Position numbers and translations under genes: made by a program. Source: Arthrobacter antioxidans (lineage in GTDB: Bacteria; Actinomycetota; Actinomycetes; Actinomycetales; Micrococcaceae). From it: DNA of 64,000 nt. The DNA is taken from positions 62,001 to 126,000 of the forward strand of contig NZ_CP095501.1 in assembly GCF_023100725.1 (NCBI RefSeq), written 5' to 3'. The first letter of the stretch is position 1. Each line of letters begins with the position of its first letter. Positions 24,356 through 33,468 of the stretch are shown one piece after another. The notes under the pieces were generated by a model, which ran no database searches, was not told the origin of the DNA, and saw nothing but the letters and a program-made list of their open reading frames with translations.

Positions 24356-24607
24356 ATGGACAACCAGGACATCCTGCAGCGCATCCAGACACTCGTCCAG
24401 GAGGAGCACGATCTCCGGGAGCAGCCCCAGGATGCCGGCGCCGGGGCGGAGCAGCAGGACCACGCCGCCCGCCTCAAGCGCGTCGAGGAGGATCTCGACC
24501 AGTGCTGGGACCTGCTGCGCCAGCGTCGCGCGAAGGCCGACGCCGGAGAGGACCCGGCCGACGCCGACGCCCGTCCCGTCAACCAGGTGGAGGGGTACCG
24601 CCAGTAA
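24356..24607 (+). CDS. DUF2630 family protein
   Basis: An 83-residue acidic, coiled-coil-rich protein: MDNQDILQRIQTLVQEEHDL, then VEEDLDQCWDLLRQRRAKAD and a tail ending VEGYRQ. This is the characteristic length and pattern of DUF2630, found in actinobacteria with no known function. GAAGGGA precedes the ATG at good spacing. Its stop overlaps the next start (TAATG), so translation is probably coupled to the HAD gene. Confidence 0.85.
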   Translation: MDNQDILQRIQTLVQEEHDLREQPQDAGAGAEQQDHAARLKRVEEDLDQCWDLLRQRRAKADAGEDPADADARPVNQVEGYRQ

Positions 24608-25278
24608 TGGCCCTGCCCCTCGTGCTGTTCGACGTCAACGGGACCCTCTCGGACCTGGGGCGGATGTCGCAGCACTTCGAGGAGCTCGGAGCTCCTCCGC
24701 AGCTGGCCGCGCTGTGGTTCACCTCGGTGCTGCGGGACGGCTTCGCCCTCACGGCCGCCGGGCGGAACGCGCCCTTCGGCGAGATCGCCGAGGACGCCCT
24801 CCGCACGGTCCTCACGGGGCAGGCGCTCAATCGGGACATCGATGACGCGCTCGCGCACGTGATGACGAGCCTGCAGGAACTGCCCGTCCACCCGGACGTC
24901 GTCGAGGGTTTCCGGGCCCTGACCGGTCGGGGCTTCGAGCTGGCAGCGCTCACCAACGGAGCCGCCGCGACCGCGGAGGCCCTCCTCGAGCGGGCGGGTG
25001 CCCGCGACGCCGTAGGCGCCGTCCTGTCCGTCGAGGACGCGCCGCGGTGGAAGCCCGCCCAGGAGTCCTATGCCTACGCCCTCCGGGCGGTACAGCGGGA
25101 GGCGGACGACGTGGTGCTCGTCGCGGTCCACCCGTGGGACATCGACGGGGCCGCGCGTGCGGGGCTCCGTACGGTGTGGCTCAACCGCGCCGGGGCGCCG
25201 TACCCGATGGTCATGACGCGCCCGGACCACGAGGTGTCGACGATCGCCGAGCTGCCGGACCTCCTCGTCCGGGGCTGA
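24607..25278 (+). CDS. HAD hydrolase, 2-haloacid-dehalogenase type
   Basis: A 223-residue hydrolase of the HAD superfamily. The nucleophile Asp9 is in LFDVNGTLSDL; the motif II Thr/Ser is in LTNGAA; Lys in PRWKPAQESY; and the motif IV acidic site in VAVHPWDIDGAARAGL. The Asn two residues after the nucleophile, in place of the Asp of phosphatases, fits type II L-2-haloacid dehalogenases, though many such proteins have other substrates. The ATG overlaps the DUF2630 stop by one base, so the two form an operon. Confidence 0.82.
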   Translation: MALPLVLFDVNGTLSDLGRMSQHFEELGAPPQLAALWFTSVLRDGFALTAAGRNAPFGEIAEDALRTVLTGQALNRDIDDALAHVMTSLQELPVHPDVVEGFRALTGRGFELAALTNGAAATAEALLERAGARDAVGAVLSVEDAPRWKPAQESYAYALRAVQREADDVVLVAVHPWDIDGAARAGLRTVWLNRAGAPYPMVMTRPDHEVSTIAELPDLLVRG

Positions 25279-25443
25279 CGCCCAGCCGGCGGACCTGCTG
25301 CGGCAGGCGAGGCTCCTCCCGCGCCGGTGCATCAAGAAAGCATAAAGACGCCGTGTCCGCGGCAGGTCGTCGGGTTGAATGAGCGTCTGGCGCGGACGGT
25401 CCGCGCCGTTCGCACCGTCCCGGAGGTCGAGGGCATCCCCGTC

Positions 25444-26886
25444 ATGTCACGCACCGCACCACTCCGGGAGTTCCGCCGTTCCACGGCAGCAGGTCTCCGC
25501 CGTTCCACGGCAGCGGGCCTGCGCCGGTCCGCGCACGCCGTCGCGGTCCGGCTGGAGCGGCTCGGTCCTCGCCACCCGGCCCAGGTGATCGTGCTCGGAT
25601 TCGGAGCGGCGATCCTCGTCGGAACGGTGCTGCTGATGCTCCCGAGCTCGAAGGTGGGAGAGGGCGGCGCCACGTTCCTCGAGGCGCTCTTCACGGCCAC
25701 CTCCGCCGTCTGCGTCACGGGCCTGATCGTGGTCGACACGCCGGTCTACTGGACCGGAGCCGGCCAGGTGATCATCCTGGGGCTGATCCAGGTCGGGGGC
25801 TTCGGCATCATGGCTTTCGCCTCCCTCCTGGGCGTCCTGCTGGCCCGCCGGATGGGTCTCCGCTCGCGGATCTCGGCGGCGGCGGAGACCAAGAGCGTCG
25901 GCTTCGGCGATGTCCGCAGCGTCCTCCTGGGTGTCCTGCGGATCACGCTGGTCGTCGAGACCGTGACGGCGGTGCTGCTCGCTGCGCGCTTCGGGCTGCA
26001 CTACGGCCACAACCTCGGTGAGGCGGTGTGGCTCGGGATCTTCCACGCGGTGTCGGCCTTCAACAACGCCGGGTTCGCGCTGTTCAGCGACAGCCTGATC
26101 GGGTTCGCGGGCGACCCGTGGATCTGCCTGCCGATCTGCGCAGCCGTCATCGTCGGCGGACTGGGTTTCCCGGTCCTCTTCGAACTCCGACGCCACTTCC
26201 GGTATCCCCGCAAGTGGCACATGACCACCAAGCTCGTCCTGAGCGGCACGGTGATCCTGCTCGTCCTGGGTACGGTCTTCATCACCCTCGTCGAGTGGTC
26301 CAACCCGGCGACCCTCGGTGCCCTACGGCCGCAGGAGAGGATCCTCGCCGGATTCTTCCAGTCCACGATGACCCGGACGGCCGGCTTCAACAGCGTCGAC
26401 TTCGCGCAGCTGGATCCGGTCACCCTCCTGGTCATGGACGTGCTGATGTTCATCGGCGGTGGTCCCGCCGGAACGGCCGGCGGCCTGAAGATCACCACGT
26501 TCGGCGTGCTGTTCTTCATCCTCTACACCGAGATCAGGGGCGGCACCGCCGTCAACGTCTTCGGCAAGCGTCTGCCCCGCTCCGTCCACCGGCAGGCCAT
26601 CTCGATCGTCCTGCTCGCCGTCGGCCTCGTCACCACCGCGACGATGTTCCTCATGCTCACCACCGACTTCGGCCTCGACCGGATCCTCTTCGAGGTCGTC
26701 TCCGCCTTCGCGACGGTCGGCCTCTCCACGGGCATCACGGCCGGCATCCCGCCCGCGGGCCAGGTGGTCCTGATCCTCGTGATGTTCGCCGGACGCCTGG
26801 GCCCGGTCACCCTCGCCACGGCGCTGGCCCTCCGCTCCAAACCCCTCTACTACGAATACCCGAAGGAAAGGCCCCTCATTGGCTAG
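25444..26886 (+). CDS. ktrB: K+ uptake channel subunit (KtrB/TrkH type)
   Basis: A 480-residue membrane subunit that moves K+ (Na+-coupled or by channel). It has the four pore repeats of the family; the pore segments are TATSAVCVTGLI, HAVSAFNNAGFALF, QSTMTRTAGFNSVDF and VVSAFATVGLSTGIT, each with the single selectivity Gly. The start at MSRTAPL is at the first in-frame ATG after the non-coding-like upstream frame. The first 30 residues contain a doubled RRSTAAGL peptide. The KTN regulator gene starts inside its last codons, as expected for an operon. Confidence 0.92.
   Translation: MSRTAPLREFRRSTAAGLRRSTAAGLRRSAHAVAVRLERLGPRHPAQVIVLGFGAAILVGTVLLMLPSSKVGEGGATFLEALFTATSAVCVTGLIVVDTPVYWTGAGQVIILGLIQVGGFGIMAFASLLGVLLARRMGLRSRISAAAETKSVGFGDVRSVLLGVLRITLVVETVTAVLLAARFGLHYGHNLGEAVWLGIFHAVSAFNNAGFALFSDSLIGFAGDPWICLPICAAVIVGGLGFPVLFELRRHFRYPRKWHMTTKLVLSGTVILLVLGTVFITLVEWSNPATLGALRPQERILAGFFQSTMTRTAGFNSVDFAQLDPVTLLVMDVLMFIGGGPAGTAGGLKITTFGVLFFILYTEIRGGTAVNVFGKRLPRSVHRQAISIVLLAVGLVTTATMFLMLTTDFGLDRILFEVVSAFATVGLSTGITAGIPPAGQVVLILVMFAGRLGPVTLATALALRSKPLYYEYPKERPLIG
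25474..25521. repeat. Two 24-bp tandem repeats inside ktrB
   Basis: CGCCGTTCCACGGCAGC and seven more bases, twice (21 of 24 match). It doubles the peptide RRSTAAGL in the cytoplasmic N-terminus. Confidence 0.85.
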
Positions 26887-27577
26887 GCAACGCATGTTCT
26901 CCTCCAGGCCCGCCGATGCGATCGCAGCCGTGGATTCCGTCGCCGTCATCGGCCTCGGCCGGTTCGGCGGTGCCCTGGCCCTCGAACTCGAGGACGCCGG
27001 GACCGAGGTGCTCGGGATCGACGACGACGAGGACGTCGTCCAGTCCTACAACGGCCGGCTCACGCACGTGGTGCGCGCCGATACCACGAAGGAGGAGGCC
27101 CTGCGCCAGCTGTCCCTACCCGACTTCGACCGGGTGGTGGTGGGGATCGGCAGCGACCTCGAGGCGAGCATCCTGACGACGTCGATCCTCCTGCGCTTCG
27201 AGCGGCCGACCATCTGGGCGAAGGCCGTCAGCGAGCCCCACGCACAGATCCTGTCGCAGCTCGGGGTGGAGCGGGTGATCCGTCCCGAGCAGGACATGGG
27301 CCGGCGCGTCGCACACCTCGTCCGAGGCACCATGCTCGACTACGTGGAGTTCGAGGACAACTTCGCCATGGTGAAGACCCGGCCGCCGCGGGAGTACTGG
27401 GACCGCGAGCTCGGCACCACGGGGATCCGCGCCCGGCACGGCGTGACGGTGGTCGCCGTGAAGCGGCGCGGAGGCACCTGGGACTACACGACGGCCGCGA
27501 CCACGCTGTACGACGACGACGAGATCATCGTGGCAGGGCCGACGGACAAGGCCGAGCACTTCAGCTCCCTCGTCTGA
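26879..27577 (+). CDS. ktrA: K+ uptake regulatory subunit (KtrA/TrkA, KTN)
   Basis: A 232-residue cytoplasmic ring protein that gates the K+ channel subunit. The N-terminal RCK/KTN domain has the dinucleotide motif VIGLGRFGGALALELEDAG and the acidic strand end GIDDDEDVV; the C-terminal RCK_C domain covers about residues 150-230. The TTG start overlaps the ktrB stop by 8 bases and has GGAAAGG before it; an ATG 15 bases later is an alternative. Both genes are one operon. Confidence 0.9.
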   Translation: MARQRMFSSRPADAIAAVDSVAVIGLGRFGGALALELEDAGTEVLGIDDDEDVVQSYNGRLTHVVRADTTKEEALRQLSLPDFDRVVVGIGSDLEASILTTSILLRFERPTIWAKAVSEPHAQILSQLGVERVIRPEQDMGRRVAHLVRGTMLDYVEFEDNFAMVKTRPPREYWDRELGTTGIRARHGVTVVAVKRRGGTWDYTTAATTLYDDDEIIVAGPTDKAEHFSSLV

Positions 27578-27637
27578 GCGGCCGGCGCAAGGCCCATGAT
27601 GCGGCGTCCTTTTTCACGGTCCGTGCCCGCCTCGCGC

Positions 27638-27643
27638 TACGCT
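27638..27643 (+). promoter_or_regulatory. -10 box of nhaA
   Basis: TACGCT, with TTCACG 19 bases upstream as a weak -35. Transcription would start near 27650 and give a leader of about 60 bases. Confidence 0.45.
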
Positions 27644-27649
27644 GGTCAT

Positions 27650-27708
27650 CTTGGTGAGCCGGGAAGTCTGGTCGGCGCTCATACGAGCGAGCCCGATCCT
27701 AGGAACTC
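27650..27708 (+). promoter_or_regulatory. Candidate structured leader of nhaA
   Basis: The leader contains GCCG/CGGC (27658-27661 with 27673-27676) and CGCTC-ATAC-GAGCG (27676-27689) hairpins. A second GAGC at 27656-27659 could pair with the same GCTC (27677-27680), so two folds compete. The ribosome site AGGA and start codon follow directly. Ion- or pH-dependent control is inferred. Confidence 0.4.
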
Positions 27709-29127
27709 ATGACCTCCCATCACGCACCGTCCGGTCCGCCCGGAACGCCCCACGGCGCAACGGTCTTCGGCCGCAGCAGCTACCCCGAACACCTGCGCAT
27801 CTCCGGCATCCTGCGCAAGGAGACCGTCGGCGGAGGGCTCCTCCTCCTCGCCACGGTCCTGGCGCTCGTCCTCGCCAACACCGCCGCGGCGGACACATAC
27901 TTCGCCGTCCGTGACTTCCGGTTCGGCTACGAGCCCTGGCACCTCGAGCTGAGCGTCGGTGCCTGGGCCGCGGACGGCCTGCTCGCCATCTTCTTCTTCC
28001 TCGCGGGGCTCGAGCTCAAACGCGAGTTCGTCGCCGGTGACCTGCGCAAGTTCGACCGTGCGATCGTGCCCGTCGCCGCGGCGATCGGCGGGGTCGTCGT
28101 GCCCGCCCTGGTGTACGTCGCGATCACGCTGAGTGCGGGCCCCGAGGCACTGCGCGGCTGGGCCATCCCGACGGCGACGGACATCGCCTTCGCCGTGGCC
28201 GTCCTCGCCGTCGTCGGCTCCTCGCTCCCGAGCTCGCTGCGCATCTTCCTGCTGACGCTCGCCGTGGTGGACGACCTCCTGGCCATCAGCATCATCGCGT
28301 TCTTCTACTCGGAGGACATCTCCGTACCGCCCCTGCTGATCGCGATCCTCCCGCTGGCGGCCTACGCCTTCCTCGCGCAGCGCTTCCCCACCTTCTTCCA
28401 GCGTCGAACCTGGGCCCCGTGGCTGATCCTGCTCCCGCTCGGGTTCGTGGTGTGGGCCCTGGTCCACGAATCGGGGGTACACGCCACCGTCGCCGGTGTC
28501 CTGCTCGGCTTCGCGATCCCCGTCCTCCCGCGCGGCGTGAAGGCATCCGACCTCGACGACCCGGCACAGCCCGTCGACACCGAGCCGGCGGACGGACCCG
28601 GCAAGGCGCACGACGTGCAGCCGGACGGCCTGGCCGACACCCTCGAGCACCGCATCCGCCCGCTGTCCGCGGGCTTCGCCGTACCCGTCTTCGCCTTCTT
28701 CTCCGCCGGGGTGGCCATCGGCGGCCTCGAGGGACTCGTGAGCGCCATCACCGATCCCATCGCCGTCGGCATCATGGTGGCGCTCGTCATCGGCAAGCCC
28801 GTGGGCATCCTGCTGGCCACCCTCGCCGTCACGAAGACCACCAGGGCGAGCCTGGACCCCGACCTCTCCTGGGTGGACATCGTCGGCGTCGCCCTGCTGG
28901 CGGGCGTCGGCTTCACGGTGTCGCTGCTCATCAGCGAACTCGGCTTCGGCCAGGGCACGCCGGAGGACGACCACGCGAAGGTCGCCATCCTCGCCGGCTC
29001 CCTGATCGCCGCGCTCGCCGCCGCCGTGCTGCTGCGCCGACGGAACAAGCGGTACCGCGAGATCGCGGAACAGGAGACGATCGACGCCGACAACGACGGC
29101 GTCCCCGACGTCTTCGAGCAGCGCTAG
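27709..29127 (+). CDS. nhaA: Na+/H+ antiporter NhaA
   Basis: A 472-residue membrane protein that exports Na+ in exchange for H+. The two essential acids are Asp188 and Asp189 ([10 protein letters not shown]), and the preceding PTATDIAFA motif is also typical. It has about twelve helices, with a hydrophilic loop of about 45 residues near 275-320 (after [13 protein letters not shown]) and a charged C-terminal tail. The last 14 residues, [14 protein letters not shown], look like a calcium-binding loop. AGGA precedes the ATG. A short leader with possible structure lies upstream. Adjacent to the K+ operon, it points to ion homeostasis. Confidence 0.93.
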   Translation: MTSHHAPSGPPGTPHGATVFGRSSYPEHLRISGILRKETVGGGLLLLATVLALVLANTAAADTYFAVRDFRFGYEPWHLELSVGAWAADGLLAIFFFLAGLELKREFVAGDLRKFDRAIVPVAAAIGGVVVPALVYVAITLSAGPEALRGWAIPTATDIAFAVAVLAVVGSSLPSSLRIFLLTLAVVDDLLAISIIAFFYSEDISVPPLLIAILPLAAYAFLAQRFPTFFQRRTWAPWLILLPLGFVVWALVHESGVHATVAGVLLGFAIPVLPRGVKASDLDDPAQPVDTEPADGPGKAHDVQPDGLADTLEHRIRPLSAGFAVPVFAFFSAGVAIGGLEGLVSAITDPIAVGIMVALVIGKPVGILLATLAVTKTTRASLDPDLSWVDIVGVALLAGVGFTVSLLISELGFGQGTPEDDHAKVAILAGSLIAALAAAVLLRRRNKRYREIAEQETIDADNDGVPDVFEQR

Positions 29128-29128
29128 G

Positions 29129-29383
29129 TCAGGCGTTCGCGCGCCGCCACAGCCAGGACAGCGTCAGGGCGCCGGCACTGCGGCGGAAGCCGCTCTGCCC
29201 GGACACGACCTCGAGCACGGCCCAGACGGCCAGGCACACGGCGCCGGCCCGGCGCAGGCGCTCGCGGTTCTGCTCGTCGAGCGCCAGGAACGAGGCCGCG
29301 CCGAGCACCGCCCACCCCAGGATCGGCGCGTTCGGCTTCTGGGCGACCGTCTGGCGGCCGAGGCTGTCGGTGAAGAAACCCAT
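29129..29383 (-). CDS. Small membrane protein downstream of ku
   Basis: An 84-residue protein starting MGFFTDSLGRQTVAQKPNAP with two hydrophobic segments (APILGWAVLGAASFLALDEQ and AGAVCLAVWAVLEVVSGQSG). Its ATG overlaps the ku stop by one base (TGATG), so it is translated from the ku mRNA. No family recognised; the tight coupling with ku is worth noting. The stop converges with the end of nhaA, one base apart. Confidence 0.7.
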   Translation of the reverse strand: MGFFTDSLGRQTVAQKPNAPILGWAVLGAASFLALDEQNRERLRRAGAVCLAVWAVLEVVSGQSGFRRSAGALTLSWLWRRANA

Positions 29384-30225
29384 CACGCACCCTTCTTCCT
29401 GGAGGAGCCGGATTCCTTGGCGGACCCGGCCTTCTTCTTCTCGCGGTTCTTCTCGACGCTGCGCCGCAGGGCTTCCATGAGGTCCAGCACGTTGTCGCCG
29501 TCGTCCTCGTCCCGGGTGCCGCCGAAAGTCTCCTCGGTGTCGAGGGTGTCGCCCTTCTCGATCTTCGCGTCGATCAGGGTGCGCAGCTGCACCTGGTACT
29601 CGTCGGTGAAGTTCTCCGGGTCGAAGTCGGTGGAGAAGGAGTCCACAAGGGCCGCCGACATCTCCTTCTCCTTGGCCGAGATCCGCACCTTCTCCTCGAG
29701 GGACGGGAAGGACGCCTCCCGCACCTCGTCGTCCCACAGGAGCGTCTGGAGCATCAGGACGTCGCCCCGCACGCGCAGGGCGGCGAGGCGGCTCTTCTGG
29801 CGGAGGGAGAACTGCACGATGGCGGTGCGGTCCGTCTCCTCGAGCGTGCGGCGCAGCAGGACGTAGGCCTTGGTCGAGGTGCTGTCCGGCTCCAGGAAGT
29901 ATGCGCGGTCGAGCATGATGGGATCGATCTGGTCGCTCGGGACGAACTCGACCACCTCGATCTCCCGGCTCCTCTCGACCGGCAGGGCGGAGAGGTCCTC
30001 GTCCGTCAGCACCACGGTGTGCTCGCCGTCGTCGAACGCCTTGTCGATGTGCTTGAAGTCCACCACCTCGCCGCACACCTCGCACCGCCGCTGGTAGCGG
30101 ATGCGGCCGCCGTCCTTGTCATGCACCTGGTGCAGGGAGATGTCATGATCCTCCGTAGCGCTGTAGACCTTGACCGGCACGTTCACCAGGCCGAACGCGA
30201 CGGCACCCTTCCAGATGGCTCTCAT
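29383..30225 (-). CDS. ku: Bacterial Ku protein (end joining)
   Basis: A 280-residue homodimeric Ku that threads onto DNA ends and recruits LigD for non-homologous end joining. The family start MRAIWKGAVAFGLVNVPVKV and the middle DKDGGRIRYQRRCEVCGEVV, then VVLTDEDLSALP, are typical. The C-terminus is Lys-rich (KNREKKKAGSAKESGSSRKK), as in Ku forms that bind internal DNA. The ATG is chosen because the family begins MRAIWKG; a TTG six codons earlier is possible. It is divergent from the SRPBCC gene and 640 bases from ligD. Confidence 0.92.
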   Translation of the reverse strand: MRAIWKGAVAFGLVNVPVKVYSATEDHDISLHQVHDKDGGRIRYQRRCEVCGEVVDFKHIDKAFDDGEHTVVLTDEDLSALPVERSREIEVVEFVPSDQIDPIMLDRAYFLEPDSTSTKAYVLLRRTLEETDRTAIVQFSLRQKSRLAALRVRGDVLMLQTLLWDDEVREASFPSLEEKVRISAKEKEMSAALVDSFSTDFDPENFTDEYQVQLRTLIDAKIEKGDTLDTEETFGGTRDEDDGDNVLDLMEALRRSVEKNREKKKAGSAKESGSSRKKGA

Positions 30226-30282
30226 GGGTCCAGTGAACACCAAGCAGGCTTACCGGGCCAGACCATGCCCGCTGTCCACCCC

Positions 30283-30288
30283 TAGACT
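30283..30288 (+). promoter_or_regulatory. -10 box TAGACT, leaderless promoter
   Basis: The box ends 6 bases before the GTG at 30295. There is no ribosome site other than the G run that is too close to the start. Confidence 0.55.
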
Positions 30289-30294
30289 TGGGGG

Positions 30295-30789
30295 GTGACT
30301 TCCGAGACCGTAGAGCCCATCGTCAGCAAGACCACCAGCGACGACGGCGGGACCGTGCTGCGCCTGGAGTTCCAGTTCGCGTTCCCGCCGACCGTGCTGT
30401 GGAAGCACCTCACGGAGGTCGAGAAGCTGAAGTACTGGTTCCCGTGCGAGATGGAGTTCGAGCCCCGCAAGGACGAGGAGATCCTGTTCCGCTTCGCCGA
30501 CCAGAAGCCCCTGCGCGGGACGGTGCTGGAGGCCGAGCGGCCGTCGGTGCTCGCCTACACCTGGGAACGGGATACCCTCCGCTGGGAGCTCGCGCGGACC
30601 GCGGAGAACGGCACGCAGCTGGTGCTGTTCCTGACCCCGGGCAGCCCCCGCCACTCGGCCACCATGGCAGCCGGCTGGCACCTGACCATCGCCGGTCTCG
30701 ACGACTTCCTGAACAAGCGCAGCCTCGGCCAGGACCCCGCGGTATGGGACACCTACGTGGCCCGGTACCGCCGGCAGTTCGGGGACTGA
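30295..30789 (+). CDS. SRPBCC / AHSA1-like protein between ku and ligD
   Basis: A 164-residue START-like protein of the AHSA1 type: FQFAFPPTVLWKHLTEVEKL, the typical strand KYWFPCEMEFEP, then FRFADQKPLRGTVLEAERPS and WHLTIAGLDDFLNK near the end. Ligand unknown. The GTG start is fixed by the leaderless promoter. It is located between the end-joining genes ku and ligD; whether it takes part in repair is unknown. Confidence 0.78.
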   Translation: MTSETVEPIVSKTTSDDGGTVLRLEFQFAFPPTVLWKHLTEVEKLKYWFPCEMEFEPRKDEEILFRFADQKPLRGTVLEAERPSVLAYTWERDTLRWELARTAENGTQLVLFLTPGSPRHSATMAAGWHLTIAGLDDFLNKRSLGQDPAVWDTYVARYRRQFGD

Positions 30790-30866
30790 GCCCCCGCAGG
30801 GACCCTCCGGGGCTGCTCCGCCGATTGGGACTGGAATACCGCGGGCATCCGGTCAAGACTGGGGGA

Positions 30867-33428
30867 ATGGCCCCTCCCCGCTCCGCAGGGCAGCAGACCG
30901 TCACCGTCGAGGGGCGCACGCTGCGCCTCTCCAGCCTGGACAAGGTGCTGTATCCCGCCACCGGCACCACCAAGGCCGAGGTCCTCGCCTACTACGCGGC
31001 CGTGGCACCGCACCTGATCCGCCATGCAGCGCACCGCCCGGTGACACGCAAGCGCTGGGTGCACGGGGTCGGCACGCCCGAGGAGCCGGGCCAGGTGTTC
31101 TTCCAGAAGAACATCGACGACAACGCCCCCGCCTGGGTCCCGCGGAACACGATCAAGCACAGGGACCACGCCAACGTCTACCCGATGGTCGACGACCTCG
31201 CCACGCTCACCTGGCTGGGGCAGATCGCCGCGCTCGAACTCCACGTACCCCAGTGGCGCTTCGCGGCGGACGGCACCCCGGCGAACCCCGACCGCCTCGT
31301 CCTGGACCTCGACCCCGGCGACGGTGCAGGACTGGCCGAGTGCGCCGTCGTCGCCCGGCTCGCCCGGCCGATCCTGCAGGGCATGGGGCTCGAGCCCTTC
31401 CCCGTCACCAGCGGCTCCAAGGGGATCCACCTCTACTGCGCCCTCGACGGCCGGCAGACCTCCGAGCAGGTCTCCGCCGTCGCCCACGAACTCGCGCGAG
31501 CGCTCGAGGCCGACCACCCGGACCTCGCGGTCAGTGGCATGAAGAAGGCCCTCCGCCCCGGCAAGGTCCTCGTGGACTGGAGCCAGAACAGCGCGAACAA
31601 GACGACGGTGAGCCCCTACTCGCTGCGCGGGCGCTTCCAGCCGACCGTCGCCGCGCCGCGCACTTGGGAGGAGATCGGCTCCGAGGGCCTCGGCCACCTC
31701 GACTACCGCGACGTCCTGCAGCGGGTCGGGACGCTCGGCGACGTCCTGGCTCCGGCGACACACCCCTTCTCCCCGGCCGGGGACGGCGGAGCCGCTTCGG
31801 ACCGGCTCTCGACGTACCGGTCCATGCGTGACGCGGCGAAGACCCCCGAACCGGTCCCCGAGGAGGTGGGACCGACGGGCGGCAACAGCTTCGTGATCCA
31901 GGAGCACCACGCGCGGCGGCTGCACTACGACGTCCGGCTGGAACGCGAGGGCGTGCTCGTCTCCTGGGCCGTCCCCAAGGGGCCTCCCCTCACGCCGGAC
32001 AGGAACCACCTGGCCGTGCAGACCGAGGACCACCCCCTCGACTACGGCACCTTCGAAGGACATATCCCCAAGGGGGAATACGGGGCTGGGGACGTGATCA
32101 TCTGGGACGCGGGCACCTACGAACTGGAGAAATGGCGGGACGGCAAGGAGGTCATCTGCACGCTCCACGGGAAGCCCGACGGCGGCCTCGCACGGGGCGG
32201 CGCCGCGATCCGCCGCTACGCGCTCATCCACACGGGGGGCGCGCCGGGCGGCAGGAGCAACTGGCTGATCCACCTGATGAAGGACCAGCCCACCCGGGCA
32301 CACCAGGATCCGGGCACGGAGCAGGACCCGCAGGACCCGGAGGCGGAGTCCGGCACGGACGTCGGCATGGATCCCGTCACGGCCCCCGTCACGGCCCCCG
32401 CCAATTCCGCCCCCGGCGCGCCCGCGGCCCCCGACCTCCCTGCATCCGGCCCTGCATCCGGCCCCGACCCCGTGCGGCCCATGTTCGCGACGCTCGGCTC
32501 CGAGCAGGCCATCCCCGATCCGGAGGACTGGGCGTACGAGATGAAGTGGGACGGCGTGCGCTGCATCGCCGTCGTCCGGGACGGCGGGGTCCGGTTGATC
32601 AGCCGCAACGGCGTCGACGCCACGCCCATCTATCCGGAGCTCGGCGACCTCGGCGGGTTCCTGAGCGCGGACAGCGCGGTGCTCGACGGCGAGATCGTCG
32701 CGCTGGACACCAGGGGCCGCCCCGACTTCGGGCTCCTGCAGACACGCATGAAACTGACCCACCGGGCCGAGATCGAGGCCGCGCAGGCCGCCACGCCGGT
32801 GCGCCTCATGCTGTTCGACCTCCTGGAGCTCGATGGCAACGACCTGACGGGCCTCGAGTACCGCCAGCGCCGGGAGCTGCTCGGGAAGGCCGTCGACGAC
32901 GCGGAGGACGGGCACGTGCAGGTCCCCCCGGTGCTCGAGGCCACGCTCCGGGAGGCCGTCGAGGCGAGCCGGCAGCTGGGACTGGAGGGCATCATGGCCA
33001 AACGCCTCTCGAGCGACTACCAGCCCGGCGCGCGCTCGGCGTCGTGGGTGAAGATCAAGCACGTGCACACGCAGGAGGTCGTGGTGGTGGGCTGGCGTCC
33101 CGGCAGGGGCAGCCGTGCGGCGAAGGTGGGGTCCCTGCTCGTCGCCGTGCCCGACGGCGTGGACCTGCGCTACGTGGGCCGCGTGGGATCGGGCCTGACC
33201 GAGCGCGACCTCGCGGAAGTGGGCGCCCGGCTGAAGAAGCTGGCCCGCAAGACCGCCCCGCTCGGCGACGTCCCGGGCGCCGACGCCTCCGACGCCCACT
33301 GGGTCCGGCCCACCCTGGTGGGCGAGGTCCAGTACAGCGAGCACACCGGCACGGGCCGCCTCCGGCATCCCGTCTGGCGCGGCTGGCGCCCCGACAAGTC
33401 ACCGTCCGACGTCGTCGTCGAACTCTGA
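30867..33428 (+). CDS. ligD: ATP-dependent DNA ligase LigD (POL-PE-LIG)
   Basis: An 853-residue end-joining enzyme. Domain order: primase-like polymerase (about 10-290, metal site DLDPGD at 147-152), phosphoesterase (about 335-480, [20 protein letters not shown]), a Pro/Ala/Gly-rich linker (about 480-540), then ligase (about 545-850, adenylated Lys560 in YEMKWDGVR). With Ku it trims, fills and seals double-strand breaks. The domain order is that of mycobacterial LigD. The linker DNA contains two different 12-bp doublets (32375-32398 and 32441-32464). The ATG has no ribosome site; AAGACT lies 6 bases before it, a weak -10. Confidence 0.94.
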   Translation: MAPPRSAGQQTVTVEGRTLRLSSLDKVLYPATGTTKAEVLAYYAAVAPHLIRHAAHRPVTRKRWVHGVGTPEEPGQVFFQKNIDDNAPAWVPRNTIKHRDHANVYPMVDDLATLTWLGQIAALELHVPQWRFAADGTPANPDRLVLDLDPGDGAGLAECAVVARLARPILQGMGLEPFPVTSGSKGIHLYCALDGRQTSEQVSAVAHELARALEADHPDLAVSGMKKALRPGKVLVDWSQNSANKTTVSPYSLRGRFQPTVAAPRTWEEIGSEGLGHLDYRDVLQRVGTLGDVLAPATHPFSPAGDGGAASDRLSTYRSMRDAAKTPEPVPEEVGPTGGNSFVIQEHHARRLHYDVRLEREGVLVSWAVPKGPPLTPDRNHLAVQTEDHPLDYGTFEGHIPKGEYGAGDVIIWDAGTYELEKWRDGKEVICTLHGKPDGGLARGGAAIRRYALIHTGGAPGGRSNWLIHLMKDQPTRAHQDPGTEQDPQDPEAESGTDVGMDPVTAPVTAPANSAPGAPAAPDLPASGPASGPDPVRPMFATLGSEQAIPDPEDWAYEMKWDGVRCIAVVRDGGVRLISRNGVDATPIYPELGDLGGFLSADSAVLDGEIVALDTRGRPDFGLLQTRMKLTHRAEIEAAQAATPVRLMLFDLLELDGNDLTGLEYRQRRELLGKAVDDAEDGHVQVPPVLEATLREAVEASRQLGLEGIMAKRLSSDYQPGARSASWVKIKHVHTQEVVVVGWRPGRGSRAAKVGSLLVAVPDGVDLRYVGRVGSGLTERDLAEVGARLKKLARKTAPLGDVPGADASDAHWVRPTLVGEVQYSEHTGTGRLRHPVWRGWRPDKSPSDVVVEL

Positions 33429-33468
33429 ACGGACCGAGATCCACAGCGCATCACCCAAGGAGGCAGAT

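Noticed and set aside
25279..25443. A cyclic-di-AMP (ydaO) riboswitch upstream of the K+ uptake operon
   Set aside because: The 165-base gap shows none of the conserved riboswitch blocks that I would expect; it is left unassigned.
30288..30866. Extension of ligD upstream by about 190 codons
   Set aside because: The extension overlaps the SRPBCC gene in another frame and has no LigD-like sequence; the polymerase domain begins soon after the chosen ATG.
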